A stretch of 64,000 bases of DNA from Neodiprion pinetum (Eukaryota; Arthropoda; Insecta; Hymenoptera; Diprionidae). The stretch lies in assembly GCF_021155775.2 (NCBI RefSeq), contig NC_060238.1, forward strand, positions 10,998,051 through 11,062,050, read 5' to 3'. Positions 1 to 11,543 of this stretch are shown here, piece after piece (position 1 is the first letter of the stretch; each line of letters opens with the position of its first letter). The position numbers were made by a program, and so were the translations under genes. A model generated the notes under the pieces. The model was not told the origin of the DNA. It did no database searches and worked only from the letters and a program-made list of their open reading frames with translations.

Positions 1-1284
1 GCAACGGCCCAGATTGATGTCGGGAAGAAATTCAATCTTCTTCATGAAGGATCCCCTCGAAACAGGTTCGGATGAAAACATCGAAGCGGGAACCGACAAT
101 TTCAGGACCAAATAAGACGAAAACAGACTTCTCTTCATATGAAATAAGGAAATCGTGGGGTGACTTCTTTAGGAATAGTTCACCCTAGAGTTTTGGTTGG
201 ACAAATGTGAGTGATGGTATAACAATTCAAATTCACTAAGTGAATTTGGGAGAATACTTGAATAAAAATAAATTGAATATGTATTCAAAAGAAAAGAAAC
301 GATCTTATCTGAATTATTTCTGCGTCCTTTTTCAAAATAAAACCACCAGTCATTCTCAGGAATCGGGGAAAAATTGGATGGGAAAAGGCTGTGTCAAGTA
401 ACCTGAAAAAGTACTCACAAAAACTGACACTTAAGGTTAATAAAATATGAAAATCAAGCAATCGCTCATCGACCTCGAAAAATAATCGTGGCTCTTTTCA
501 CATTATTAAACCAAAGCCTATCCGACACAAAACTCGATTCTGAAGAAGAAATTTCTAGAATGAAACAAAACCCTCAGGAAAACAAAAGATCTCTTGAAAA
601 CAAACAACCTCTCATTGAAAACATCAGATCGTTTTTGTTCTCCGGCCGGCACCGACGCCGGCCGGGGCGTTTCCCCCACATTTCCTAAAATATTCCCTCC
701 AAACTCCAATTTCCTAAAATATAAATTTGACTGGCACTTGGTCGACAAAGTGCCAGCCAACTCCTGCACTCCTCCTCCCAGCACACTTTGTGCGAAGAGC
801 GGCAGCCAACCGCAAGCCCGAAGAAGGTACTTGACCAGAACTCAACTCTAATTGACACGACAACGGTCCTTGGAGCTACGCTAAAATCCGGCTCGTTCTC
901 AACGATAATATATGTAAGCTCTTTGAAAAATTTATTAATCAAAAGAAATAATTCATTCTAATTTAAAAGATCCAAATGAAAAGAGCAAACCCATCTCAAA
1001 ATCACTCTCTCTTATTTATAGAGCAACGCTTGAAGCAACATTGGATTCAACGTAGTAAAATCAAGCTGACCAAAACCCGATCTCGTCTAAGCGTCATCAC
1101 GCCTTGAACCTACAAAATGGAGACCAGCTACGCAAAATATTGATTGCTAGAAAATGAATTTTAAAAACACAACCTTTCGCAATCTTTATATTTTTCAATA
1201 AAAAAAATCTATTTTATCATTTTTTTATATCTTTTACTTAATTAAGTGTTTCCCTTAATAAAGCCATTATAAGTTAACTATATA
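1..1284 (-). other. 3' untranslated region of copy A, with copy-specific hairpin-rich insert
   Basis: No gene is supported here. Bases 1-560 match the 3' regions of copies B (about 33090-33660) and D (48090-48645), including a palindrome near 225-245. Bases about 565-1284 have no counterpart in B or D. That stretch holds strong hairpins: a 9-bp GC stem (642-650 with 657-665, 6-nt loop), a 9-bp stem (731-739 with 748-756) and a 5-bp stem near 782-794. Short ORFs in both strands here have no recognisable domain. Confidence 0.6.
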
Positions 1285-1917
1285 CTATCCGCATGTTAAG
1301 GAAGTACAAAAATCTTTAAAAACTTGTTCGGCCGTAGCTTCTGCATTGATAACTAAAACAGGAGCCGATAAAGAAGAAAAGGTTTGTTTTACTAGCCAAT
1401 CTTCATGAACCTCATGAATAGTTCTGAGTAGCTCTAAAGAAATACTCGATTCTTCCTCACGAGAACGGGAACTAACACGAGCAAAAGAAGTTTCTGGGGA
1501 AACTCGCAAATAAACAATCAAATCCACTCTGAGCTCAGACGAGCGAATGAGAAGATCAAAATTTTTCGACAATAAATAAGATTCGAAGTCGCGAAAATTA
1601 CCTAACCTTCGACGAGCTTCTACAAAACAATTGCTACTGAATATCGATCTTTCCATCACCTTTACAGGCAATGAAGTCGTCTGCAGATGTCTATCTAACA
1701 TAACCATTTAAGCGAAATGCTGAAAATAATAGCAATAACGATCTGGGTTCTGATACATCAAATCTAAAAGATTAATTCCAGCTACATTTCGATATTCTTC
1801 AAGAGGTTCTAAAAGTGTACAGACCTGGCGATCTGCTAAAAACCTCTTGGTGAAAGTTGTTTTTCCGCATCCGATATTTCCTTCAATAATAATCGTAAGC
1901 GGTCGAGTTTTACTCAA
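1285..1917 (-). pseudogene. Deoxynucleoside kinase (TK2/dNK type), copy A, one nonsense codon
   Basis: Family members phosphorylate deoxynucleosides to dNMPs with ATP. The frame shows the P-loop (GNIGCGKTT), an EPLEEYRN motif equivalent to the substrate-site EPxExWRN of insect dNK/TK2 with Tyr for Trp, FQ, ERS near residues 89-91 and an arginine-rich lid (RSREE). Length of about 211 codons is close to the catalytic core of the family. A TAA at 1708-1710 replaces the Gln codon (residue 70) that copy B retains, a single C-to-T change. There is no ATG before the P-loop; the frame is open upstream only to a UGA, so the start is probably supplied by splicing. The C-terminal tail differs from that of copy B. 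Confidence 0.85.
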
Positions 1918-1989
1918 ATGAATTCCGAAAGGTAAATTCTTCTCCCAATCGATGACCGACTGTAAAGAAGATCAAGTCGATCACAGTCG

Positions 1990-4900
1990 TCAAGGGTGTT
2001 CGTTTGAAGATCTAACCTCGAAGGATGTCCCTGGTCTTGGAGAAATTGTTCCAGGTTGATCCTCTTCAAAAGGAGCAAGACGATCCAAGTGAACCACCTT
2101 CTGACGCGAATGAGGAGATCTTCGGATTCTATAAACAACATCATTTATCCGGTTAACCACTAAGTAAGGGCCTTCCCAATTTCTTTGTAGTTTTGGACAT
2201 CGTCCTTTCTGTCTTCGAGGTTGAAAGAGCCAGACAGAATCTCCAGGATTAAATTTTGAATCTCTGGCTCGAATATCATAACGAGTTTTCAATTTATCTG
2301 AAGCCATAGAAATTCCATTCCTAGCAAAGTGATGAATTTCCTCTAAACGTTGTTGTAATAAAAAGGCATAATCTGTTTGATGCTGTCTTTGCACAGGAAC
2401 AGGGCCTTTCTCTGAATCTGACGGAGGTCGAAGATTTCTTCCAGTAAGCATGAGGGCTGGCGTCTGATTCGTCGTCTCATGAATCGCGGATCTGTAAGAT
2501 AAGAGGAAGAAAGGGATCCAGGAGTCCCAGTCTCTTTGATTCTGTTCTACGAAGGACGACAAATATTGTAGCAAAGTCTGATTCAGACGCTCTATCATGC
2601 CGTCAGATTGCGGATGCAAAGGAGTTGTACGAGTTTTCCTAACCCCTAAAATCTGAGTAACCTCTTTCGTTAAGGTTGACTCAAAATTTCGGCCTTGATC
2701 AGTATGAAGTTCTAGAGGAACTCCGTGTCTACAAATAAATTCTTTAACGAATGCCTGTGCTACAGTAGAGGCTTCTTGATCAGCGAGAGAAACCACTTCA
2801 GGCCACTTAGTAAAATAATCAGCAATAACCAAAGCATATTTATTTCCAGAATGGGTTATCGGGAGAGGTCCAAGAATATCCATTGCTATCCTTTCAAATG
2901 GAGCTCCCACGTTGTAAATCTGAAGAGAGCTTTGTCCCTTCGCTCGAGGTCCTTTCTTTGCCGTGCAGATTCGACATCTTCGACACCAATCTTCAACGTC
3001 CATCCGGCAACGGGGCCGAAAGTAGAAGTTGCGAATTCTGCCCAGAGTTTTATTTGACGCGAAGTGTCCGCCTACAGGAGAATCATGATAAAGAGCAAGA
3101 ATCTCTGGAACTCGTGACCTGGGAACCAAAAGTTGCCACCTGATTTCTTTCAAGTCTGCAGATTCCCATTTTCGGTATAAAATTCCATCAATTAAAAGAA
3201 TAGAGTCCCATTGAGCCCAATAAATTTTCAAATCTGGCTCGGCTAAAGATATATCCTGCCAGTCCGGGCGAGTTTCTGCTTCTTTCCAAGACTTCACTTG
3301 ATTCAAAGTATCGTCCTCTTGTTGCGATTTTCTCCATTCCTCCTGGTAATTTTCGAAAGAAATCTTCCGTATTATAAGAGAGGGGTCACGATTTTTCTCT
3401 AATCGTGCACACTGTTTACACTCTGGCATTTCCTCGCAGGGTCTTCGAGAGAGAGCATCGGCGTTTCCATGATGAATTCCTGCTCGATGACGAATATCAA
3501 AATCGTTCTGACCTAGCCTTTCTAACCATCTAGCTACCTGACCTTCAGGAGATTTGAACGAAAGGAGCCACCTGAGAGAAGCATGATCTGTACGTATCAA
3601 AAATCTCCTGCCGTACAAATAATGATAAAAATGTACTACGGTCTTAACAACAGCTAAAAGCTCTCTACGAGTGACACAATAATTCCTCTCGGTTTTACTC
3701 AAAACTCTGCTGAAATAACTTATCACTCTCTCTTGACCTCCCTGAATTTGTGACAGAACCCCGCCTATTCCTGAAAGAGATGCATCCGTATCTAAAATAA
3801 AAGGAATTTCGACCTCTGGATAAGCTAAAATCGGCGAAGAAATAAGATTTTCCTTCAATTTCTTGAAAGCCTCTTCGCATTCCGGGTTCCAGTCAAAAGG
3901 AATCTTGATTCCGGTCAAATGATGGAGAGGTTTAGCTATACTAGCGAAACCTTTTACAAATCTTCTGTAATACGTACAAAGGCCTAAAAAGCTTTGAATT
4001 TGTTCTTTATTCTTAGGTGTCGGCCAAGAAGAAACTTTCTCGATTTTGGATGGGTCGGTCTTCACACCTTGTGCTGAAACGATATGTCCGAGGAAGCCTA
4101 CTTCTTTCTGGAACAGATGGCATTTTTTCGGGCTCATTTTCAGACCTGCTTGCTTGAGCCTAGCGAAAACTTGTCTGAGATTTTGAACTTCTTCTTCAAA
4201 GTTCTTGCCAAAAACGATTATATCGTCTATATAAACGAGGCATATTTTGCCAGTGAGCCCATGGAGAACAGCCTCCATCATCCGTTCAAAGGTAGCCGGG
4301 GCATTACTCAAACCAAACGGCATAACCTTGAACTGCCATAATCCTCCTAAGCCCGTAACAAAAGCTGTTTTTTCGTTATCTAGAGGATCCATCTCGACCT
4401 GCCAGTATCCACTCTGAAGATCTATGGTGCTGAACCAAGTTGCACCAGCTATCAGGTCGAGTGTCTCGTCGATTCTGGGTAGAGGGTAAGAATCTTTCTT
4501 CGTTATATCGTTCAGCTTCCTGTAATCGATACAAAATCGTTTGGATCCGTCCTTTTTGTTAACAAGGACGATTGGTGAGGCCCAGGGACTAGACGATGGT
4601 TCAATAACATCGTTCTTTAGCATGTCTTCCACAAGCTTCTTTACCTCTTCTCGGGCGTTGAGAGCGAGTCTTCGAGGAGCTTGTTTAATTGATGAACTCT
4701 CTCCGACGTCGATCTTGTGCTTGACAGAAGTACATCGGCCCTTATCACCACTATCTTTGGCGAAAGAATCTATAAACTCCAGCAAAAAGATTTGAACGAT
4801 TCTACCTGAGCTGAATTGAACGAAATCGAAGATTTCTCAACAAGGCTCTGTAAATGTAAAGGAAAATGTTGTTGCAAATCTTCCTCCGAAAGTTCTATTT

Positions 4901-5366
4901 CTCGAATTCTAGGAGGGGTCTAATAAATTCCATTTCTATTTGTACAAAGAGTTATTTCGCGATTGTTTGAAGCTAGTGAATTTCTCTTAGTCGAGATAAC
5001 ACAGTTATGAGCTGTAAGAAAGTCTATTCCCAAAATACCTTCATCCTCTATATCTGCTATAAAAACCTTATGTGGAGAGTCGATACACCCAAAAAGGTTA
5101 ATTTGTACAGTAGCCTGTCTCAAAACCGGGGTCGTCTCTCCAGTGGCTGTTCGCAGAGAAAAAGAGGGAACAATCTGGTCATCGGATTTAAAGAGATCCG
5201 ATCGAACTACGGTTACTTCTGCGCCCGTGTCTATTACCCACAAACAATCGACGCCATTCACAGTACCGCGCGCGTAAAGACCAGACTGTCGTAGACTTCT
5301 AATTAAAAACTGTTCTCTAAGAGGGCTTTCACTATCAACAATCTGCGATGATTTTCGCCCTGACAA
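1990..5366 (-). pseudogene. pol: Ty3/Gypsy pol (protease-RT-RNaseH-integrase), copy A, disrupted
   Basis: The protease part (4920-5366) has the aspartic site DTGAE and a GILGIDFL flap region. It stops at 4920 where copy B has Trp. Between the protease part and 4785 a 1-nt deletion, relative to B near 28920, shifts the frame. From 4785 the frame is open for 931 codons. It holds RT (FCIDYRKLND, MPFGLSNAPATF, YIDD near residue 185), RNaseH (LDTDAS, RTDHASL, NADALSRR), the integrase HHCC zinc site, the DDE core (MDILGPLP, HTDQGRNF, ERLNQTLLQY) and a C-terminal GPY/F module. gag and pol are joined by a -1 slippery site at the gag stop. The product normally copies RNA to DNA and integrates it; this copy cannot make the full polyprotein. 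Confidence 0.9.
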
Positions 5367-5377
5367 ATCATCTGAAA

Positions 5378-6886
5378 TTAGTTTTTTGAGTGAGTTCCTG
5401 TTGAAGAACTCGATTGAGGATTTGCTTCCCCTATTTCTGTATTTTTCTTACGCCAGTTAAAAGAGTTTGAATTCGAGCCTTGCATCGGTTTTCCACTAAT
5501 TTTTTTTATTAGGAAACAATGATTGGCGTCGTGGCCTGTTTTTTTACAAAATATACAAGTCAAGCCGGTTTGATTCGTCATGACCGCGTTCTTATTTACA
5601 CGCTTGTTTTGTTGGTTTTGAAAAAAACCTCGATTTTTTGGTTCAAAATTACTATTGTTATTTTTATTTCTATAATTTTGAGGTTTTGATTCCTCCGAGT
5701 GTTCAAAACTTCGCCTTTCTGAGGTGTTTTCGTGCACCTCAATCCGACGAAGCTCGCTCAGCCCAAAATACTGTTTCCTCATTGCCTCCACCTCAAGGGC
5801 TTTGGCCGTTGCCTCCCGCAGAGAAGTGAGGCCCGATGTTACAACGGCCATTTTAATTTCTGGATCACTAATTGCGTTTAGAAAGGCTTGAGTCGCTAAT
5901 AAATTACGAGACGGCTCGTGATCTGGCAATGCTACACGTGAAAGCCGTTCTATATCCTGGCTATGAGATGCGAGGTCTTCGTCTCGTCCTTGTCTCCTAG
6001 TCTGTAATTGAGCCGTGTACAGTTTCGTCAAGTGGTCATTTCCGTCTCTTAACTTCAGTGCAGAACTAAGTTTTTCGTAATCGGAAATTTCTTCTTCAGA
6101 CAATGCCGTTAAAACATTCAGAGCCGGCGTCCGAAGACAAGAAGCAAGGCTGTGGGCCCTCATGGCGGAGTCCCACTGATTATGTTTAGCAATTGTATTA
6201 AATTGACGTTCATACTCCGCCCATGGAATCTTTCCATCAAAAATTGGCGGTTTCAAAGGACAAAAAGGTTTCTCATTAATCTGAGAAGTAACCCCAGGAA
6301 GTCTCGAAATATTTAATTGACTCAAATTGGAGTATTGAGGCCGAACCTGAGACAGAGGCTCGGAAAAATCAACCCCATTGTTCACTCTATTTCTACAAAC
6401 TGGGGATTCAACTACTCCCCTAGTAAAAGGCACAGACCTTGAATCTCGAACATCCTGGATTTGTCCTGGATGTCGGATCTCTTGAACAACGGGAACAGGA
6501 ACAGGCAAGGGAACAGGAGAGGGAACAGGAGTAGCGACTCCAGAACCTTGTGGTGTAACAGCCGGTCCTTCAGCGACACTCGTTTGCTGAACAGATTGAA
6601 GGGCCGCCACAGTCGTCCGAAGAAGGTCTTGGAGATTAGTTTCTGAACGCTCTCGAGCCTCCCCTTGCTCTTGAAGCAGCTGGATTAGTTGTTGCTGTTG
6701 TTGTCTTGCCGCTTCTTGCTGTTGTGTTAAGATCTTTAATAGACCAAGTTGCGAAACCGTCGAAGGAGTTAAAAGAAGGTCCATTGAAGGTGATGAAATT
6801 TCTTCTGGAACCCTCGGATTTTCTATGAGAGAAGATTCTTCTCCACTTTCTCTTCGACGTGAGCGCGTCATACGACCGCTACTCAT
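5378..6886 (-). CDS. gag: Gag polyprotein of copy A
   Basis: An intact 502-codon frame starting at ATG (MSSGRMTRSRRRE) a short distance after the PBS. Features in order are a basic N-terminus, a Gln-rich probably coiled-coil stretch near residues 55-85, a Pro/Val-rich linker, a capsid-like region (PPIFDGKIPWAEYERQFN and after) and one CCHC zinc knuckle, C444-x2-C-x4-H-x4-C457. It would form the particle and bind the RNA. The frame ends TCA AAA AAC TAA, a canonical A_AAA_AAC -1 heptamer touching the stop, and the pol frame is open from there. It is the only gag of this family in the window without a visible lesion. Confidence 0.88.
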   Translation of the reverse strand: MSSGRMTRSRRRESGEESSLIENPRVPEEISSPSMDLLLTPSTVSQLGLLKILTQQQEAARQQQQQLIQLLQEQGEARERSETNLQDLLRTTVAALQSVQQTSVAEGPAVTPQGSGVATPVPSPVPLPVPVPVVQEIRHPGQIQDVRDSRSVPFTRGVVESPVCRNRVNNGVDFSEPLSQVRPQYSNLSQLNISRLPGVTSQINEKPFCPLKPPIFDGKIPWAEYERQFNTIAKHNQWDSAMRAHSLASCLRTPALNVLTALSEEEISDYEKLSSALKLRDGNDHLTKLYTAQLQTRRQGRDEDLASHSQDIERLSRVALPDHEPSRNLLATQAFLNAISDPEIKMAVVTSGLTSLREATAKALEVEAMRKQYFGLSELRRIEVHENTSERRSFEHSEESKPQNYRNKNNNSNFEPKNRGFFQNQQNKRVNKNAVMTNQTGLTCIFCKKTGHDANHCFLIKKISGKPMQGSNSNSFNWRKKNTEIGEANPQSSSSTGTHSKN

Positions 6887-6951
6887 TGTTTATTACACGC
6901 ACTGAATCGACCTCATTAACAAGAACTCAAGATCCCGCTTCTGACACCAAA

Positions 6952-7258
6952 TGTAACGTTTTAGGCGTTACGTTATTAAAATATGGATCCGCGAGTTTAC
7001 TTATTAAGTCGAAGAAATCAAGAGCGTGAATAACAAGCCAAAATCAAAGGCAAAATTAAAATGTTGTGAAAAGCTTTTAATGCGTAATACGTGTTTCTTG
7101 TTTAAAGTCTGGAACAAGACTGTTTTTACAATAATATCGGTTGACGCAGCAACCTTATTCTTTTTAAAGACATAAGAGGTTTATAAACGTCTTTTATCTA
7201 TGATGACTACTAGATCATTCAAAAGGGGACAAAACGGGTGATTTCACCCTTTGTAACA
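6952..7258 (-). repeat. LTR shared by copies A and A2 (307 bp, 'long U5' type)
   Basis: Starts TGTTACAAAGGG and ends CGTTACA when read on the minus strand, i.e. TG...CA. It is followed on the A side by a PBS (TGGTGTCAGAAGCGGGAT) resembling the 3' end of an insect tRNA-Leu, which is an inference. On the other side a purine-rich tract ending GGGGGAGTAA adjoins it, as expected for the 3' end of element A2. It is therefore the 5' LTR of A and sits in the 3' LTR position of A2. It matches copy B's 5' LTR (307 bp) rather than the 278-bp LTRs of copy D. Confidence 0.88.
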
Positions 7259-8165
7259 TTACTCCCCCTCGAGGAAAAGAGTCGACCCGACTCGGAAAAG
7301 ATGAGCAATTACAAAAAATGTGATCTAGCAGTCAGTGCTCGAAGGTGAGTTGGAGCTGTGGCTCTAAAAATTTAAGAACTCCCTTTTTTACTATCTGGCA
7401 TTTGCCCACAGTCTCAAGGTAAACCACAGAAAACCTTGAGCAGATAGTTGAGCGTTCAATTGAATTTCAAAATTTGTGTGCCTTGTTTTATAAAGGTAAG
7501 TGTTGAGGGTGAGTTAGTGAGTTCTTCATGAATTTGAAGACAAACAAAAATCCAGATCGCCGTCGAAAAGAAAATACATTCCTCTTTAGGGAAAATAGTG
7601 CGGTAAAACAAACACAGATGTACGACGAGGCGGGAAACGATACATGGAAGAACTCTGGGTCCTAGGCTACATAAAAGCTGATTCCCTCTGAGAACCGGCA
7701 CAGGAAACAGGGAAAAGGAATGGGTGACTGAATCCAAGGCTTCTTCAGAGACAGCACACCCTAGAGTTTGGAGGACAAATGTGAGAGGTGGTATAACAAT
7801 TCAAGTTCACTAAGTGAATTTGGGAGAATACTTGAATAAAATAAATGAAATATGTATTCAAAAGAAAAGAAACGATCTTATCTGAATCATTTCTGTGTCC
7901 TTCTTCAAAATAAGACCACCAGTCATCTTCAGGAATCGGGGAAAGATTGGATGGGAAAAGGCTGTCAAGTAACCTGAAAAGTACTCACAAAAACTGACAT
8001 ATGGATTAGAAAAATAAGAGAGGATCGACCAAATGCTCACTACTCCATTCAAGCGCAGAACCGAAACACTCTTCAAGCCAAAGAAATCGATGTATCAAAA
8101 TTTCTCGAATCGAACAACATCGAACTAACCTTAACCTTTTAACGAACTTGCTAACCTTCAGAGAG
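7259..8165 (-). other. 3' untranslated region of element A2
   Basis: Holds no convincing gene. It is similar to the 3' regions of A, B and D, including an inverted repeat near 7801-7822 (AAGTTCACT/AGTGAATTT type) and the purine-rich tract at 7259-7275 next to the LTR. Small ORFs in this stretch have no recognisable motif. Confidence 0.6.
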
Positions 8166-11100
8166 CTACTGAAACGATGCTCTTGACTGATAAGGAGCTA
8201 AGCGATCCAGATGAACGACTTTAGATTTTAAACGAGGGGAACGTCTAATTCTAAAAACAACGTCGTTAATCCGGTCAACAATAAAATAAGGACCTTCCCA
8301 ATTACTTTGGAGTTTGGGACAACGCCCTTGTTGCCGACGAGGTTGAAATAACCAAACGGAATCTCCCTTCTCAAATTTTAAATTTCTAGCTCTAATATCA
8401 TAACGATCCTTAGTCTTATCAGAGACCATACGAATTCTTTCCCTAGCAAACCCATGAACCTCGTCCAATTTTTGACGGAAAACGGAATTAAAATACACCT
8501 GGGACGAAGCCACGGAAGAATTGACACCCTTTTCTAAATCTGACGGAAGTCGAAGATCCCGACCTGTCAACATCATAGCTGGAGAAAAAACGGTAGTGTC
8601 GTGAATTGCAGAGCGATACGATAAAAGAAATAAGGGAATCCACTCATCCCAATCTTTCTGATCCTGATCAACGAAAGAAGAAAGATAACGAAGAAGCGTC
8701 CTATTCAATCTTTCTACCAATCCATTAGACTGCGGATGCAAAGCGGTAGTACGAGTTTTTCTAATCCCTTAAATTTGAAGGAACTCCTCCATCAAATTCG
8801 ACTCAAAATTTCGACCCTGATCTGTGTGTAATTCAAGAGGAGCTCCGTAACGACAGACAAATTCTCGAATGAAAGCTCGAGCAACGGTGCTAGCTTCTTG
8901 ATTCGGAATTGGGACTACTTCTAACCACTTTGTAAAATAATCTGCTATCACGAGGGCATACCGATTTCCTGACCTAGAAAGAGGAAGAGGGCCTAGGATA
9001 TCCATTGCGACTCTTTCAAATGGAGCTCCTACGTTATATATTTGAAGAGAGCTCTTCCCTTTTTCACGAGGTCCCTTCTTGGCTAAACAAACCGTGCAAG
9101 TTCTGCACCAATTTTCAACGTCAGCTCGGCAGTGAGCCCAAAAATACCTTTCTCTGATCCTACCTAAAGTCTTATTAGAAGCAAAATGGCCACCAACAAG
9201 TGAATCATGAAAGCTTGACAAAATCTCAGTTATCTTTTCTCTAGGAACCAGAAGCTGCCAACGTACCGACCTGGAGTCAGGTGATTCCCATTTCCTATAA
9301 AGTAACTGATCGACAAGAAACAAGGAGTCCCACTGCGCCCAGTAAATTTTCAAAGACTGACTCATAGAAGATATTTCTTCCCACTGAGGCCTAACTCCTG
9401 TGGATTTCCAATTCCGAACCAGGAGGAGATCTGAATCTTTTCCCTGGGCGATGATCCAGTCTTCTTTATTTTCAACGAGAGAAATTTGACGAACTTTAAG
9501 CGAGGGATCTAGCTGTTCATTTGAACGAGAGGACTGTTTGCAATCGTCCCCGCACGGACGACGAGAAAGTGCATCAGCATTACCATGCAGAACTCCTGGA
9601 CGGTGTTTAATTTCGAAGTCATATTGACCTAACCTCTCCAACCATCGAGCTACTTGGCCTTCAGGTGATTTGAACGAAAGAAGCCAAGTTAAGGAAGCAT
9701 TGTCTGTCCGAATCAAAAATTTCCTTCCATAAAGATGATGATGGAAATGGCAAATAGATTTTACCATCGCTAATAATTCCCTACGGGTAACACAATAATT
9801 GCGTTCCGGTTTAGACAAGACCCGACTGAAATAACTAATAACGCGCTCTTGATTATCCTGAATTTGAGACAAAACCCCACCTATACCACAGAGAGAAGCG
9901 TCAGAATCTACGATGAATTGAGAATTGGTGATGGGATAAGCTAATATCGGTGACGAAGTTAATAATTTTTTAAGGAGAACAAAGGCTCCTTCGCATTCGG
10001 GAGTCCAATCTAAAACAACTTTAATTCCTGTAAGAGCATGGAGAGGTCTCGCTATAGAAGCAAAGCCGTTAACGAAACGTCTGTAATAAGTACAAAGTCC
10101 TAAGAAACTTTGAACCTTTGCTTTTGAATCGGGACGAGGCCAATTCAAAACCTCTTCTATTTTAGAAGGATCTGTCTTAACACCTTCCGCTGGAACGACG
10201 TGTCCGAGAAAAGTTACTTCCTTTTTGAAAAAATGACATTTTTTAGGACTCATTTTTAGACCAGCTTGGAATAAACGACTAAAAACCTGCTTAAGATTTT
10301 CCAATTCTTCATCAAAAGTCTTACCAAACACAATGATGTCATCGAGATGAACTAAACAAATCTTGCCAGTCAGACCTTGAAGGGCCAATTCCATCGCTCT
10401 TTCGAAGGTAGCTGGTGCATTACAAAGGCCAAAAGGCATAACATTAAATTGCCAAAGTCCACCTAAACCTGTGACAAAAGCTGTTTTCGCTTTGTCTAAC
10501 GGATTCATTTCAACTTGCCAATAACCACTCTGTAAATCAATCGTAGAGAACCAACGGGCACCAGAAATTAAATCAAGGGTATCTCCTATCAGAGGAAGCG
10601 GATATGCATCTTTCTTGGTGATCTCGTTCAACTTCCTATAATCTATACAAAACCTTTCGGAACCATCTTTTTCATTGACCAAGACAATGGGAGAAGCCCA
10701 CGGACTAGAAGACGGCTCAATAACATCTGCTGTTCTCATATCCTCTACTAATTTTTCAACTTCCCTGCGACCGTTTAAAGGAAGCCGTCTAGCTGCCTGT
10801 TTAATCGGAGCGTTATTCCCTACATCTATCGAATGCTTAGCTATGGTACATCTCCCGATGTCGGCAGAGTCTTTAGCAAAAGTCTCTTTAAAATCGTTAA
10901 AAAGACAAACGAGACTATAAGTCTGAGCGATATCTAAATCTTTAGAAGACCTAGTAAAGAGTTCCGTGAGATAAGAAGGAACGACTAAAGAGTCTGAAAC
11001 ATGTTCTAAAACGCGCAAAGACGAGAGGGTTTCTTTCTGTTCAGAAGAGTTGATAAATCTAGACGTTTCGAGGTTGATTTTACGGTAACCAGAACAGGGA

Positions 11101-11543
11101 GTCGAATCGCCGGTAGAAATGACGCAGTTGTGAGCGGAAAGAAAATCTACGCCTAAAATGCCTTCATCTTCTATATCAGCTACTAGAACTTCATGTGGGG
11201 ATCGAACACAATCTGCTACTGTTACCTGCACGACCATCTTACCTACGACAGGGGTAATTGCTCCGGTAGCAGTGCGAATAGACGCAGAAGGATTAATTGA
11301 AGCAAGAGACGAAATCATATCTGGACGAACGACGGAAATTTCGGCTCCAGTATCTATCACCCACAAACAACTGAGTCCGTTAACGGAACCTTTAGCATAT
11401 AGGCCGGTACGACGCAGGCCTCTAACCACGAACTGTGAAGCAATAGGGCTAAGGAACTTGGAAGAAACCGATGATATCTGCCCTTTCGATACATCGGTAG
11501 CTAGTTTCCCGAATTCTGAGGAACAGAAGGTTGCGCTGCCCAA
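8166..11543 (-). pseudogene. pol: Ty3/Gypsy pol of element A2, one nonsense codon
   Basis: The first 924 codons carry protease (DTGAE, GILGVDFL), RT (FCIDYRKLNE, MPFGLCNAPATF, a LDD in place of the usual YxDD), RNaseH (VDSDAS, RTDNASL, NADALSRR), the integrase zinc site and the first two catalytic Asp contexts (MDILGPLP, HTDQGRNF). A TAA at 8769 replaces a Leu codon that copy A keeps. The same frame then continues to 8166 with the catalytic Glu (VERLNRTLLRY) and the GPY/F module (NWEGPYFIV). It overlaps the end of gag in the -1 frame. One point mutation separates it from an open polyprotein. The LDD, read from the RT core, may be a second lesion or a lineage variant. Confidence 0.88.

Larger units (their letters stand above)
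1..7258 (-). mobile_element. Ty3/Gypsy LTR retrotransposon copy A with deoxynucleoside kinase (3' LTR outside window)
   Basis: Read on the minus strand the order is 5' LTR (6952-7258), PBS, gag, protease-RT-RNaseH-integrase, a deoxynucleoside kinase ORF, then a long 3' untranslated region running off the window start. The first bases match the 3' region of copy B near 33650 and copy D near 48090, so the missing 3' LTR should lie just upstream of base 1. Integrase ends in a GPY/F module and I see no chromodomain. pol and the kinase carry lesions while gag is open. Family assignment rests on the protease-RT-RNaseH-INT order and the motifs listed for each ORF. Confidence 0.9.

Noticed and set aside
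488..942. Overlapping ORFs on both strands in the copy A cassette
   Set aside because: They cross hairpin sequences, begin at non-ATG codons in part, and are absent from copies B and D.
7456..8076. Short minus-strand ORFs in the A2 3' region
   Set aside because: No recognisable motif; the region is shared as untranslated sequence among A, A2, B and D.
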